Source of the DNA: an uncultured Eubacteriales bacterium
GTDB taxonomy: Bacteria; Bacillota; Clostridia; Lachnospirales; CAG-274
Assembly (NCBI GenBank): GCA_902496345.1
Contig: CABVAP010000059.1
Coordinates: 1 to 13,562, forward strand
DNA: 13,562 nt
Reading direction: 5' to 3'
Shown piece by piece: positions 1 to 6,072 of this stretch. The notes beneath the pieces are model-generated. The model did not search any database, was not told the DNA's origin, and saw only the letters and a list, made by a program, of their open reading frames with translations. The stretch's first letter is position 1, and every line of letters begins with the position of its first letter. A program made the position numbers and the translations under genes.

Positions 1-62
1 CAAGAGTGTTTTTGCTTTTTTATTTTTCTAATTTTAAAAAATGGGTAAACTCAAAGTTATGA

Positions 63-95
63 AAGGGCTATAAAAAACCTTTTTTCATAGCCCTT
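63..95 (-). terminator. Hairpin downstream of the small acidic protein gene, probable terminator
   Basis: On the minus strand a 9-bp perfect stem (AAGGGCTAT with ATAGCCCTT; 87-95 with 63-71) encloses an inner A6-GG-T6 segment, so almost the whole 33 nt can fold. It starts 17 nt after the stop codon of the preceding gene. The sequence after the stem on the minus strand (TCATAACTTTGAG) is not a clean U tract. It could therefore be a weak terminator, a bidirectional one, or an mRNA 3'-end stabiliser. Positions 1-62 hold only AT-rich sequence with nothing I can assign. Confidence 0.55.
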
Positions 96-112
96 ATAAA
101 ATCATTTGTTAT

Positions 113-532
113 CTACATTATCGAAGACATTGCAAAATCCGTTTGCTCCTCTGCTGTCGCTTGCCTGTCTTGCACACTACCCATTCTTCTCTGTGCCATA
201 TTCATCAATGAATTTACTTTATTTAATTCCGATTGGTCGCACGCATTAATTTCTATACCTGCTTTAACCTGTTGCATATCGCTCCTTATTTCTGTCATTA
301 CTGCTTTTGTTTTTTCTGCTGCAATTTTTCTAGAAGTTTTGCCAACATTTACGCTAATACTTGTTGAAGAACTTACACTTTCTACATTAGAGCTATCGTC
401 TTTTTGTTCTGCTACATCTTCTTGCTCGGTAGATTCTTCTGTAACCACAACATCTTCTTGCTCGGTAATTTCCACTTGTTCAATCGGTTGTTCAGTTACT
501 TCTTTTGGCTGTTTCAACATTTCTATCGTCAT
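113..532 (-). CDS. Unrecognised small acidic protein (139 aa)
   Basis: I do not recognise this protein and assign no function. The N-terminal ~55 residues are low complexity and rich in Glu, Val, Thr and Gln, with a duplicated TEQEDV segment. A Ser-rich joint follows (SVSSSTSISV), then a mixed, probably helical C-terminal half with a single Cys (INACDQ) and the ending QTDFAMSSIM. No signal peptide or membrane segment is visible, so it is probably cytosolic. The start is uncertain: ATG at 532 is used here, TTG at 538 and ATG at 520 are in frame, and none has a good Shine-Dalgarno sequence, unlike nearly every other gene in the window. It lies 89 nt downstream of nnr on the same strand and is followed by a hairpin. 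The long uninterrupted frame and amphipathic C-terminal half favour a real gene over a chance ORF. Confidence 0.6.
   Translation of the reverse strand: MTIEMLKQPKEVTEQPIEQVEITEQEDVVVTEESTEQEDVAEQKDDSSNVESVSSSTSISVNVGKTSRKIAAEKTKAVMTEIRSDMQQVKAGIEINACDQSELNKVNSLMNMAQRRMGSVQDRQATAEEQTDFAMSSIM
414..467 (-). repeat. Two copies of an 18-bp repeat, 36 bp apart, inside the acidic protein gene
   Basis: The 18-bp string acatcttcttgctcggta occurs at 414-431 and again at 450-467, exactly 36 bp (12 codons) apart. It keeps the reading frame and encodes the duplicated TEQEDV segment of the low-complexity N-terminal part. The identity at DNA level suggests a recent slippage or duplication event within the gene. 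Confidence 0.8.
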
Positions 533-621
533 TTCCAATCAAAAAATTAATATATCTACGTTAGCTAGCAAATTTTTATCTTAAAATATATAACGACTTC
601 AAATTATCAAACATCTAATTT

Positions 622-2193
622 TTAAATAACTTCAATAGCTTTAGGTATATAATCAGCTGTTTCTGTTGCAAGTACGCCAAATTCACCCTTATCTTTTGCA
701 ATAAGTTCACCAGCAAGCCCAAATATAAAATTAGCAATGACAGCCCCATAAAAAGGCTCAACTCCTTGCCCAATAAAACTAGCAATAACACCAGTAAGGC
801 AATCACCAGAGCCACCTTTAGATAACGCTGAACAGCCAGTTGTATTTATATAAACATCACCGTTAGGGTTTGCAATAACTGTATGAAAATCTTTAAGAAC
901 AGTTATAACATTGTATTTTTGTGAAAAATCTCTAGCAACCTCAATAATATTCTTTTTAATATCACTAATGCTTAACCCTGTAAGACGTGACATTTCGCCA
1001 ATATGAGGGGTAACGATACAAGGTACAGAAACCCTGTCAAATAGGCTTAAATCTTTTGATATAACATTAAGTGCGTCAGCATCCACAATAATAGGGGATT
1101 TTGCATTTTCAAACACAGTTTTAATAAAATCAGCGACACAATCAGCTGTACCGATTGCAGGACCAATAACGATAGAATCAGCCTTTGAAAAATCCGCATT
1201 ATTCTTGTCAAAACTTTCCCCAAAAAGATAACCATTTCTGTCATTTAAAGGAGTAGCAACAACTTCGGGGATATGTCCTCTAACGAAATCACAAACCTTT
1301 TGTGTAGAATAGACGTAAACAAGACCAGAACCAGTCCTGTAAGCAGATTTAGCAGAAATGGCACAAGCCCCTGACATATCATCAGAACCAGCAAAAATAA
1401 CAACTTTTCCAAAAGTGCCTTTGTTTCCGTTTTTAAGTCTTTTAGGGATAATTTTGGCAACATCTTTTTGTGTGAAAACATTTGTTTTAACATAATTTTC
1501 AAGACCATAAGGGATATTTATATCTTCAACAAAAACCTCACCGGAATATATAGCACCGTCGCCAACCATAAGACCAACTTTAGGTAAATGAAAAGTAACC
1601 GTAAAATCAGCCATAATTGCATCACCCAGAACCTTACCGGTATCAACATCAATACCTGTTGGGCAATCAATAGACGCAACTACACCTGTTTTATTTTCAT
1701 TAATAGCTTTTACAACATCGAGAATATTTTTTCTCAAGTCATATTTAAGCCCAGTACCAATAATAGCGTCAACGATAAGGTCAGCACTAGATATAAGGTC
1801 ACAAATAGAAAAATCCAAGTCAGAAATATCATTAGTAAAGTGGAGTTTGTAGGGATAATTTCTTTTTACAAGATTTAATAAAATATCAAGTTGAGTTTTA
1901 CATTCATCGGTTGCTTTTTCTTTTTCGCCGATAAAAATAACATCAATGTCAATTTTAAAGTCGTCTGTAACCTTTTGAAATATATGTCTACAAAAAGCAA
2001 GCCCATCACCACCATTGTTGCCTTTTCCGACAAATACAACTATTTTAGATTTCTTATTTCTTTTAATAACATTAAAACATCTTTCAGCAAATTTAGAAGA
2101 TGCCGTTTCCATAAGAGAAAGAGAGGGTATTCCAATATTTGAAATAGCCTCTCCCTCAATATCTTTCATTTCTTTTGACGAAACAACTTTCAT
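622..2193 (-). CDS. nnr: Bifunctional NAD(P)H-hydrate repair enzyme (epimerase + ADP-dependent dehydratase)
   Basis: It repairs hydrated NADH and NADPH in the cytosol. The N-terminal domain (about 1-235) is the NAD(P)HX epimerase (NnrE, YjeF_N fold) with GKGNNGGDG at 57-64, VDAIIGTGL at 141-149 and SIDCPTGID at 174-182. The C-terminal domain (about 245-520) is the ribokinase-like dehydratase (NnrD), with NKGTFGKVVIFAGS at 257-270, VDADALN at 370-376, VTPHIGEMSRL at 394-404 and GGSGDCLTG at 460-468, where D464 is the expected catalytic residue. Length is 523 aa, usual for the fused form. ATG at 2193 is chosen because GGAGG lies about 7 nt upstream; the frame is open to 2286, but that start would overlap acpS and lacks an RBS. 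It starts 34 nt after acpS, a common Firmicutes arrangement, so the two are probably cotranscribed. Confidence 0.95.
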   Translation of the reverse strand: MKVVSSKEMKDIEGEAISNIGIPSLSLMETASSKFAERCFNVIKRNKKSKIVVFVGKGNNGGDGLAFCRHIFQKVTDDFKIDIDVIFIGEKEKATDECKTQLDILLNLVKRNYPYKLHFTNDISDLDFSICDLISSADLIVDAIIGTGLKYDLRKNILDVVKAINENKTGVVASIDCPTGIDVDTGKVLGDAIMADFTVTFHLPKVGLMVGDGAIYSGEVFVEDINIPYGLENYVKTNVFTQKDVAKIIPKRLKNGNKGTFGKVVIFAGSDDMSGACAISAKSAYRTGSGLVYVYSTQKVCDFVRGHIPEVVATPLNDRNGYLFGESFDKNNADFSKADSIVIGPAIGTADCVADFIKTVFENAKSPIIVDADALNVISKDLSLFDRVSVPCIVTPHIGEMSRLTGLSISDIKKNIIEVARDFSQKYNVITVLKDFHTVIANPNGDVYINTTGCSALSKGGSGDCLTGVIASFIGQGVEPFYGAVIANFIFGLAGELIAKDKGEFGVLATETADYIPKAIEVI

Positions 2194-2227
2194 AAAAAAA
2201 CCTCCAAAATAATAAATACCACCAAAA

Positions 2228-2590
2228 TCAACTCTCAGCGATAGCATAACCAACTGCATTATCCCTATTATGTGATATACTAACAAATATTTTTGTTATT
2301 CCAAGCTTATTAGCAATCTCCTCAGCTTGATTATTAAGCTTAACATAAGGCATACCGTCATCATTTCGCAAAACTTCAATATCCGTCATTTTAAACCCTC
2401 TAAACCCAGTACCAAAAGCTTTAGAAACAGCCTCTTTAACGGCAAAATTTCCAGCAAGTGAATTATATTTTTCAAGGTCATAAAGCTGACGTTCAGCCTC
2501 TGAAAAAGCTTTTTCAACAAAACTTTTCTTTTGGCAAGCCTTTTCAATTCTTTTAATTTCGATAATATCCACACCAACACCAATAATCAT
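2228..2590 (-). CDS. acpS: Holo-[acyl-carrier-protein] synthase
   Basis: It transfers the 4'-phosphopantetheine group of coenzyme A to the conserved serine of apo-ACP, here presumably the product of acpP in the same window. The protein has 120 aa, the usual size of the small trimeric AcpS family. The metal-binding aspartate is in GVDIIEI (D8). The second motif is FAVKEAVSKAFGTG (49-62), with E53 the expected metal ligand; most family members have Ala-Lys-Glu here, so Val is a mild variant. The third motif is VSISHNRDNAVGYA (103-116). The ATG overlaps the TGA of the preceding coiled-coil gene by 4 nt (ATGA), which suggests translational coupling. nnr follows after 34 nt. Confidence 0.95.
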   Translation of the reverse strand: MIIGVGVDIIEIKRIEKACQKKSFVEKAFSEAERQLYDLEKYNSLAGNFAVKEAVSKAFGTGFRGFKMTDIEVLRNDDGMPYVKLNNQAEEIANKLGITKIFVSISHNRDNAVGYAIAES

Positions 2591-3201
2591 CTTATAGTTC
2601 CACCATATTCAGAATTTAAGATTTCGATACCCTCATAACCGATAAAAGTTCTAAGGAACAAAGATTTTTCTTTGAACTCATCATCAAGAATTTTCATCTC
2701 GTCAGTTTTTTCTTTAAGTTTTTCCCTAAGCTTTTCAATTTCAGGTTCAATTTTCTTTATTTTAGCAGAAGTTTTAGAAACGTCATTGTAAGTGACCTTA
2801 ACAGCCTCTTGAAAAAGTTCATAATTTTTTCGTTCAATCATATCAGGGATAACGTCAAGTCTTTTTTCGATAGCTTGAAGTTTACCATTTATATGTTCAA
2901 CAAGTTCTTGATTTTCGCCCATTTTTTTCACAGCAACGTCAGAATTTTCTTTATCAACTTCCCCAGAAAGTCCAATAATTTTAGAAAGGCGAATTTTCTT
3001 TGTTTTTTGCAATTGCGAAAACTCATTATTAAGAGCTCCCTGCTCTTTCAGAAGTTCCCTAAGTTCCTCTTCGATTTCAATCATTCTATCTGTTTTATTA
3101 TTTTTAAAAGTATAATTAAAAGTTTCATCAAGTATAAGAATAGGCAAATTATTTACCCTAACATTTTTAGTGAAGTCATCATTTTTCTTTTTAAAAAACA
3201 T
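2587..3201 (-). CDS. Unrecognised coiled-coil protein (204 aa), coupled to acpS
   Basis: I cannot assign a family. The first ~35 residues (basic MFFKKKNDD, then LPILILDETFNYTF) may form a small strand-rich segment. From about residue 38 to 185 the sequence is highly charged, with heptad-like spacing of Leu/Ile (for example IEIEEELRELLKEQ, and IEPEIEKLREKLKEKTDE near the C-terminus), so a long coiled coil broken near the middle is expected. The tail is FIGYEGIEILNSEYGG. There is no signal peptide or membrane helix. A strong RBS (AAGGAGG, 8 nt from ATG) supports the start. Its stop overlaps the start of acpS by 4 nt. The 127-bp structured repeat begins 33 nt upstream, so its promoter would have to lie in or beyond the repeat pair, or expression comes from read-through of rnc. 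Confidence 0.85.
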   Translation of the reverse strand: MFFKKKNDDFTKNVRVNNLPILILDETFNYTFKNNKTDRMIEIEEELRELLKEQGALNNEFSQLQKTKKIRLSKIIGLSGEVDKENSDVAVKKMGENQELVEHINGKLQAIEKRLDVIPDMIERKNYELFQEAVKVTYNDVSKTSAKIKKIEPEIEKLREKLKEKTDEMKILDDEFKEKSLFLRTFIGYEGIEILNSEYGGTIR

Positions 3202-3233
3202 AAATCTCGCCTCCTTTTAAAAAGTTCAAGACA

Positions 3234-3360
3234 TTAAGACCGTGGGTATCGCCCACTCCCACCAACTTTCTTGAGAGAAAGTTGGATAAAGAACTTTTGT
3301 CGGAAACTTCGTTTCCTTTCGTGTTTATCACTTACTGTCGTTAAAATAAAGTTTTTACAA
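3234..3360. repeat. Structured direct repeat, copy 1 (127 bp)
   Basis: This is the first of two near-identical intergenic copies. It contains three inverted repeats: GTGGG/CCCAC (3242-3246 with 3252-3256), a perfect 9-bp stem CCAACTTTC/GAAAGTTGG with a 6-nt loop (3262-3270 with 3277-3285), and GGAAAC/GTTTCC with a 3-nt loop (3302-3307 with 3311-3316). There is no coding potential of its own. The appearance is that of a small non-coding repeat or miniature mobile element carried at several genomic places; that genome-wide distribution is an inference. Confidence 0.85.
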
Positions 3361-3377
3361 ATTTATCACTTAATTTA

Positions 3378-3505
3378 TTAAGACCGTGGGCATTGCCCAC
3401 CACCCACCAACTTTATTGAAAGAAAGTTGGATAAAGAACTTTTGTCGGAAACTTCGTTTCCTTTCGTGTTTATCACTTACTGTCGTTAAAATAAAGTTTC
3501 TACAA
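3378..3505. repeat. Structured direct repeat, copy 2 (128 bp)
   Basis: This is the second copy, 144 bp after the first and in the same orientation, separated by 17 nt. About 80 bp in the middle-to-right part (from AAAGTTGG through the GGAAAC/GTTTCC hairpin to ATAAAGTTT) are identical to copy 1. The few differences sit mainly in hairpin loops and in the first stem, which here is a 6-bp GTGGGC/GCCCAC (3386-3391 with 3395-3400). The second stem is CCAACTTT/AAAGTTGG (3407-3414 with 3423-3430). The third is at 3447-3452 with 3456-3461. The spacer repeats an 11-nt piece of the element (tttatcactta at 3362-3372). The rest of the rnc-to-coiled-coil gap (3506-3597) is AT-rich and shows no gene. Confidence 0.85.
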
Positions 3506-3597
3506 AATCTTCTCTTAATCTTAATAATTATTAGAATACTACCCACAGTCTTCTCACCATATATATCGGCAAAAATCAAAGAATATTTTACCCTAAC

Positions 3598-4272
3598 TTA
3601 CCTTTGCCCCTCTATTTTTTTAATAGCATCAAAAGCAGCATTTTGTTCAGCTTCTTTTTTGTTTTTACCAGTTCCCCTGCCAAGTAATTTGCCACAATGA
3701 GAAACTTCAACAACAAAAACTTTGTCGTGAGCAGGACCTTGTTCATCAACAATTTTGTATTCAACAGCAGATTTGCTTTTGCTCTGAATAATTTCCTGTA
3801 AATAAGTTTTGCAATCGTTAAGTTTAAAGCTTTTTCTAAGTTCAAATATAGCCGGTTTCATAAGGTCAATTATAAATTTTCTTGCGTTTTCAATGCCACT
3901 GTCAAGGTAGACTGCCCCAAAAATAGCCTCCATAGCGTCAGCAAGTATAGAGTCCCTATCGTTACCACCCGTATGAATTTCGCCTTTTCCAAGCTTAATA
4001 AACTCGCCAAGGTGTAATTGTCTAGCTTTTTTCGCCAAAGTCCCCTCGCATACAATGCTTGCACGAAGTTTTGTAAGCTCCCCTTCAGGAAGTTCTGGAA
4101 ATTCCTTAAAAATAAAGCTGCTAATAACAAGTTCTAAAACAGCGTCACCCAAAAATTCAAATCTTTCGTTGTTTTCGATGTTAGATTTTGACTCGTGAGC
4201 GAAAGAGCTGTGAGTTAAAGCAACCTGTAAAAGTGTTTCGTTTTTAAATTTATAATCAATGTTAAGCTCCAT
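3598..4272 (-). CDS. rnc: Ribonuclease III
   Basis: This is a double-strand-specific endoribonuclease that processes rRNA precursors and structured mRNAs. The product has 224 aa, close to the E. coli length. The catalytic domain carries the family signature NERFEFLGD at 35-43 and the second acidic cluster ILADAMEAIFGAVYLD at 109-124. The expected metal ligands are E39, D43, D112 and E115. A C-terminal dsRNA-binding domain runs from about 154 to 222 (from CKTYLQEI to AEQNAAFDAIKKI). ATG at 4272 is chosen because AAAGG lies 9 nt upstream and the protein then starts at the usual place; the frame is open to a TTG at 4305. It follows acpP, as in Bacillus and many Clostridia, but a hairpin lies between them, and smc is not found downstream. 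Confidence 0.96.
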   Translation of the reverse strand: MELNIDYKFKNETLLQVALTHSSFAHESKSNIENNERFEFLGDAVLELVISSFIFKEFPELPEGELTKLRASIVCEGTLAKKARQLHLGEFIKLGKGEIHTGGNDRDSILADAMEAIFGAVYLDSGIENARKFIIDLMKPAIFELRKSFKLNDCKTYLQEIIQSKSKSAVEYKIVDEQGPAHDKVFVVEVSHCGKLLGRGTGKNKKEAEQNAAFDAIKKIEGQR

Positions 4273-4321
4273 TAAAATCAACCTTTCATAAATAAAAAAT
4301 CTCAAAAAATATCGTTATAAC

Positions 4322-4362
4322 ATCACAAAGGGGCATTAATTAACTTAACGCCCCCTTGTGAT
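4322..4362 (-). terminator. Terminator or attenuator between acpP and rnc
   Basis: A 13-bp stem (4350-4362 with 4322-4334) with a 15-nt loop starts 24 nt after the acpP stop. One pair is G.U in the minus-strand RNA but would be A.C in a plus-strand RNA, so the structure is built for minus-strand transcription. Two U6 runs follow, but only about 11 and 21 nt after the stem, so termination is probably partial. This would let abundant acpP mRNA end here while some read-through reaches rnc. Confidence 0.6.
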
Positions 4363-4386
4363 ATTATACACATTTAAAGTTCAAAA

Positions 4387-4620
4387 CTATTTGCTCTGAG
4401 CTTTTTTGATGTAGTCAACTGCATCGCCAACAGTTTTAATATTTTCAGCATCATCGTTTTCAAATTCGATGTCAAAGTTTTCTTCTAATTCAGAGATAAT
4501 CTGGAAAATATCTAAAGAATCAGCACCTAAATCTTCTGTGAAAGAAGTTTCCATAGTGATTTCATCTTCTCCAATGCTCATCTGTTCTGCAATAATTTCT
4601 TTAACTTTTTCAAATTCCAT
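4387..4620 (-). CDS. acpP: Acyl carrier protein
   Basis: This small acidic carrier holds growing acyl chains as thioesters on a phosphopantetheine arm during fatty acid synthesis. It has 77 aa, the standard size. The modification site is S35 in the LGADSLDIFQ motif (31-40), and helix III/IV features such as IEFENDDAENIKTVGDAVDYI are typical. An RBS (AAGGAG) lies 9 nt upstream of the ATG. It has its own 158-nt leader after plsX and a hairpin after the stop, so it may be transcribed largely as a single gene, as suits a very abundant protein. AcpS, needed to activate it, is encoded about 1.8 kb downstream on the same strand. Confidence 0.97.
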   Translation of the reverse strand: MEFEKVKEIIAEQMSIGEDEITMETSFTEDLGADSLDIFQIISELEENFDIEFENDDAENIKTVGDAVDYIKKAQSK

Positions 4621-4710
4621 TGTTTTACACTCCTTAAAATTATATAGTTATGTTCATAATAAAATAGCTAACTGCAGAAAAATTCAATACAGTAATGCTT
4701 TTATGTTGAT

Positions 4711-4735
4711 ATAAGAAACTGTTACAATTTCTTAT
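4711..4735 (-). promoter_or_regulatory. Inverted repeat in the acpP leader
   Basis: A perfect 8-bp inverted repeat (ATAAGAAA, 9-nt spacer, TTTCTTAT; 4711-4718 with 4728-4735) lies 91 nt upstream of acpP and at about the predicted start of transcription. It could be a 5'-end stabilising hairpin or an operator. It does not match the FapR or FabT sites I know, so I assign no regulator. Confidence 0.4.
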
Positions 4736-4741
4736 AATACT

Positions 4742-4770
4742 AATATACTAAATATTTGAATAATTTACAA
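4742..4770 (-). promoter_or_regulatory. Possible sigma-A promoter for acpP
   Basis: On the minus strand, TTGTAA (4770-4765) and TATATT (4747-4742) are separated by 17 nt, matching the -35 and -10 consensus at 4/6 and 5/6 positions. It begins 8 nt after the plsX stop and would give a leader of about 115 nt. The region is very AT-rich, so chance matches are likely and confidence is modest. Confidence 0.35.
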
Positions 4771-4778
4771 TAGGTAAA

Positions 4779-5774
4779 TTATATTTTTTCTTGTATTTTA
4801 TTTACAATGTCGCCTTCGATAAATTTGATACATTGATTTATAGCTCCAACAACGTCATCTTCCTTAGAATTTCCGTGTGCCTTAACGACAAGGCCACTAA
4901 GTCCGATAAAAGGAGCACCACCAACTTTAGAGTAGTCAAAGTATTTTTTAAGTCTTTTAAAAGCACCGGCAGAGAGCAAAGCACCGATTTTAGATAAAAC
5001 CCCAGCGAGTAGTTCTCTTTTGATAATTCGCATAATACTTTTAACAAACCCTTCAGCGAATTTCAAAACAACGTTGCCAACGAAAGCGTCACAGACCATA
5101 ACGTCAACTTCACCTAAGAATATATCTCTAGCTTCGAGGTTGCCGACAAAATTAATATCAGCCTGTTCAAGAAGTTCATATGTTTCCTTAGTAAGAGCGT
5201 TACCTTTTTCTTTTTCAGCACCGATGTTGATAAGACCAACTTTAGGATTTTCAATTCCCATAACGTTTTCCATATAAACAGAACCCATTTTAGCGAATTG
5301 AACGAGGAAAGAAGGTTTAGCGTCAACGTTAGCTCCTGCGTCAATAAGAAGAGAGCTTTTGCCGTTTTCCATAGGCATAAGAGTACCGAGAGCAGGTCTT
5401 TCAACGCCCTTAATTCTTTTGATAATTGTAACAGCACCCGTTAATAAAGCACCCGTATTACCGGCAGAAATAAAAGCAGAAGCATCACCTGTTTTAACAA
5501 GATTAAGCCCAACAACCATAGACGAATTTTTTTTGGTCTTAATGGCAACAGTAGGAACTTCGTCTGTTGCGATTACCTCATCTGCATTAAGAACCTCTAT
5601 TCGCTTGTCATCATATTGATATTTAGATAATTCTTGCATAATGTCGTTTTCACGACCAACAAGGATTATTTTAATGTTCTTGTGTTCTTTGATAGCAGAG
5701 ATACACCCTTTAACGATTTCAAAAGGTGCATTGTCACCGCCCATAGCATCTACAGCAATAATAGTATCACTCAT
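4779..5774 (-). CDS. plsX: Phosphate acyltransferase PlsX
   Basis: It converts acyl-ACP and phosphate into acyl-phosphate, the donor used by PlsY to start phospholipid synthesis at the membrane. The product has 331 aa, typical for the family. Recognisable segments are IAVDAMGGDNAP at the N-terminus, GNTGALLTGA, ERPALGTLMP, the region around LLIDAGANVDAKP, GLINIGAEKEKGN, and VGGAPFIGLSG near the C-terminus. ATG at 5774 is selected because GGAGG lies about 6 nt upstream and the protein then begins at the usual place. An in-frame ATG at 5816 would add 14 residues but has no RBS. The order yceD-rpmF-plsX is widely conserved in bacteria. Here a strong terminator separates rpmF from plsX, and fabH, fabD and fabG are absent between plsX and acpP. 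Confidence 0.96.
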   Translation of the reverse strand: MSDTIIAVDAMGGDNAPFEIVKGCISAIKEHKNIKIILVGRENDIMQELSKYQYDDKRIEVLNADEVIATDEVPTVAIKTKKNSSMVVGLNLVKTGDASAFISAGNTGALLTGAVTIIKRIKGVERPALGTLMPMENGKSSLLIDAGANVDAKPSFLVQFAKMGSVYMENVMGIENPKVGLINIGAEKEKGNALTKETYELLEQADINFVGNLEARDIFLGEVDVMVCDAFVGNVVLKFAEGFVKSIMRIIKRELLAGVLSKIGALLSAGAFKRLKKYFDYSKVGGAPFIGLSGLVVKAHGNSKEDDVVGAINQCIKFIEGDIVNKIQEKI

Positions 5775-5796
5775 AACGACCTCCGTATGCTTATCA

Positions 5797-5823
5797 GCAT
5801 AAGATTTCTGTTGCATAAGATTT
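5797..5823 (-). repeat. 11-bp direct repeat in the plsX leader
   Basis: The string gcataagattt occurs at 5797-5807 and 5813-5823, 16 bp apart, between the rpmF terminator and the plsX RBS. The left copy also takes part in a short inverted repeat (CTTAT/ATAAG). It may be an operator or chance; the repeat creates the in-frame upstream ATG at 5816. Confidence 0.4.
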
Positions 5824-5836
5824 ATAAAAAATAAAC

Positions 5837-5872
5837 AAGGCAGCCTATATGAATATACACATAAGCTGCCCT
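5837..5872 (-). terminator. Strong intrinsic terminator after rpmF
   Basis: A 15-bp stem (5858-5872 with 5837-5851) with a 6-nt loop begins 11 nt after the rpmF stop. Three of its pairs are G.U in the minus-strand RNA and would be A.C on the other strand, so it is directional. It is followed on the minus strand by GTTTATTTTTT, a good U-rich tract. It is expected to end most transcripts of the yceD-like gene and rpmF. Confidence 0.8.
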
Positions 5873-5883
5873 ATATATAGACA

Positions 5884-6066
5884 TTAGTCTACATTCAAAA
5901 CTGTTTTTTTATTGTAAGAGCCACAAGCTCTGCAAGCTCTGTGAGGTCTCATCAATTCACCACATTTGCTGCATACAACTAAAGTAGGAGTTGCAATTTT
6001 CCAACTCTGAGCTTTTCTCTTATCTCTTTTAGATTTAGACATTTTACCTTTAGGACAAATAGACAT
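5884..6066 (-). CDS. rpmF: 50S ribosomal protein L32, zinc-binding form
   Basis: This is a small basic structural protein of the large ribosomal subunit. It has 60 aa. The basic stretch SKSKRDKRKAQSWK is followed by four cysteines, C32, C35, C45 and C48 (CSKCGELMRPHRACRACG), forming the zinc ribbon of the C+ type of L32. Such proteins commonly coexist with a zinc-free paralogue used in zinc starvation, which is not seen here. The start MSICPK matches the usual clostridial N-terminus, and GAGGAGG lies upstream inside the last codons of the preceding gene. It starts 6 nt after the yceD-like gene, so the two are cotranscribed and probably translationally coupled. Confidence 0.97.
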   Translation of the reverse strand: MSICPKGKMSKSKRDKRKAQSWKIATPTLVVCSKCGELMRPHRACRACGSYNKKTVLNVD

Positions 6067-6072
6067 TTTACA

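Noticed and set aside
2194..2286. Upstream extension of nnr to 2286
   Set aside because: It would overlap acpS by about 60 nt, has no RBS, and adds 31 residues not expected for the family; ATG 2193 has a strong RBS.
2587..3201. Coiled-coil protein as a remnant of Smc, which often follows rnc
   Set aside because: No Walker A, hinge or ABC signature region is visible; a coiled coil alone is not evidence of Smc.
3234..3505. CRISPR array
   Set aside because: Only two long repeats of 127-128 bp with a 17-nt spacer and no cas genes; the size and structure do not fit CRISPR.
3370..3579. A 69-residue minus-strand open frame (and a 104-residue plus-strand frame) across the second repeat copy
   Set aside because: Both frames run through the hairpin-rich repeat, have no RBS, and show Trp/Lys/Phe-rich composition typical of translated intergenic repeats.
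4711..4770. FapR operator upstream of acpP
   Set aside because: AGTAT-like strings occur as direct repeats in AT-rich DNA but do not form the expected palindrome.
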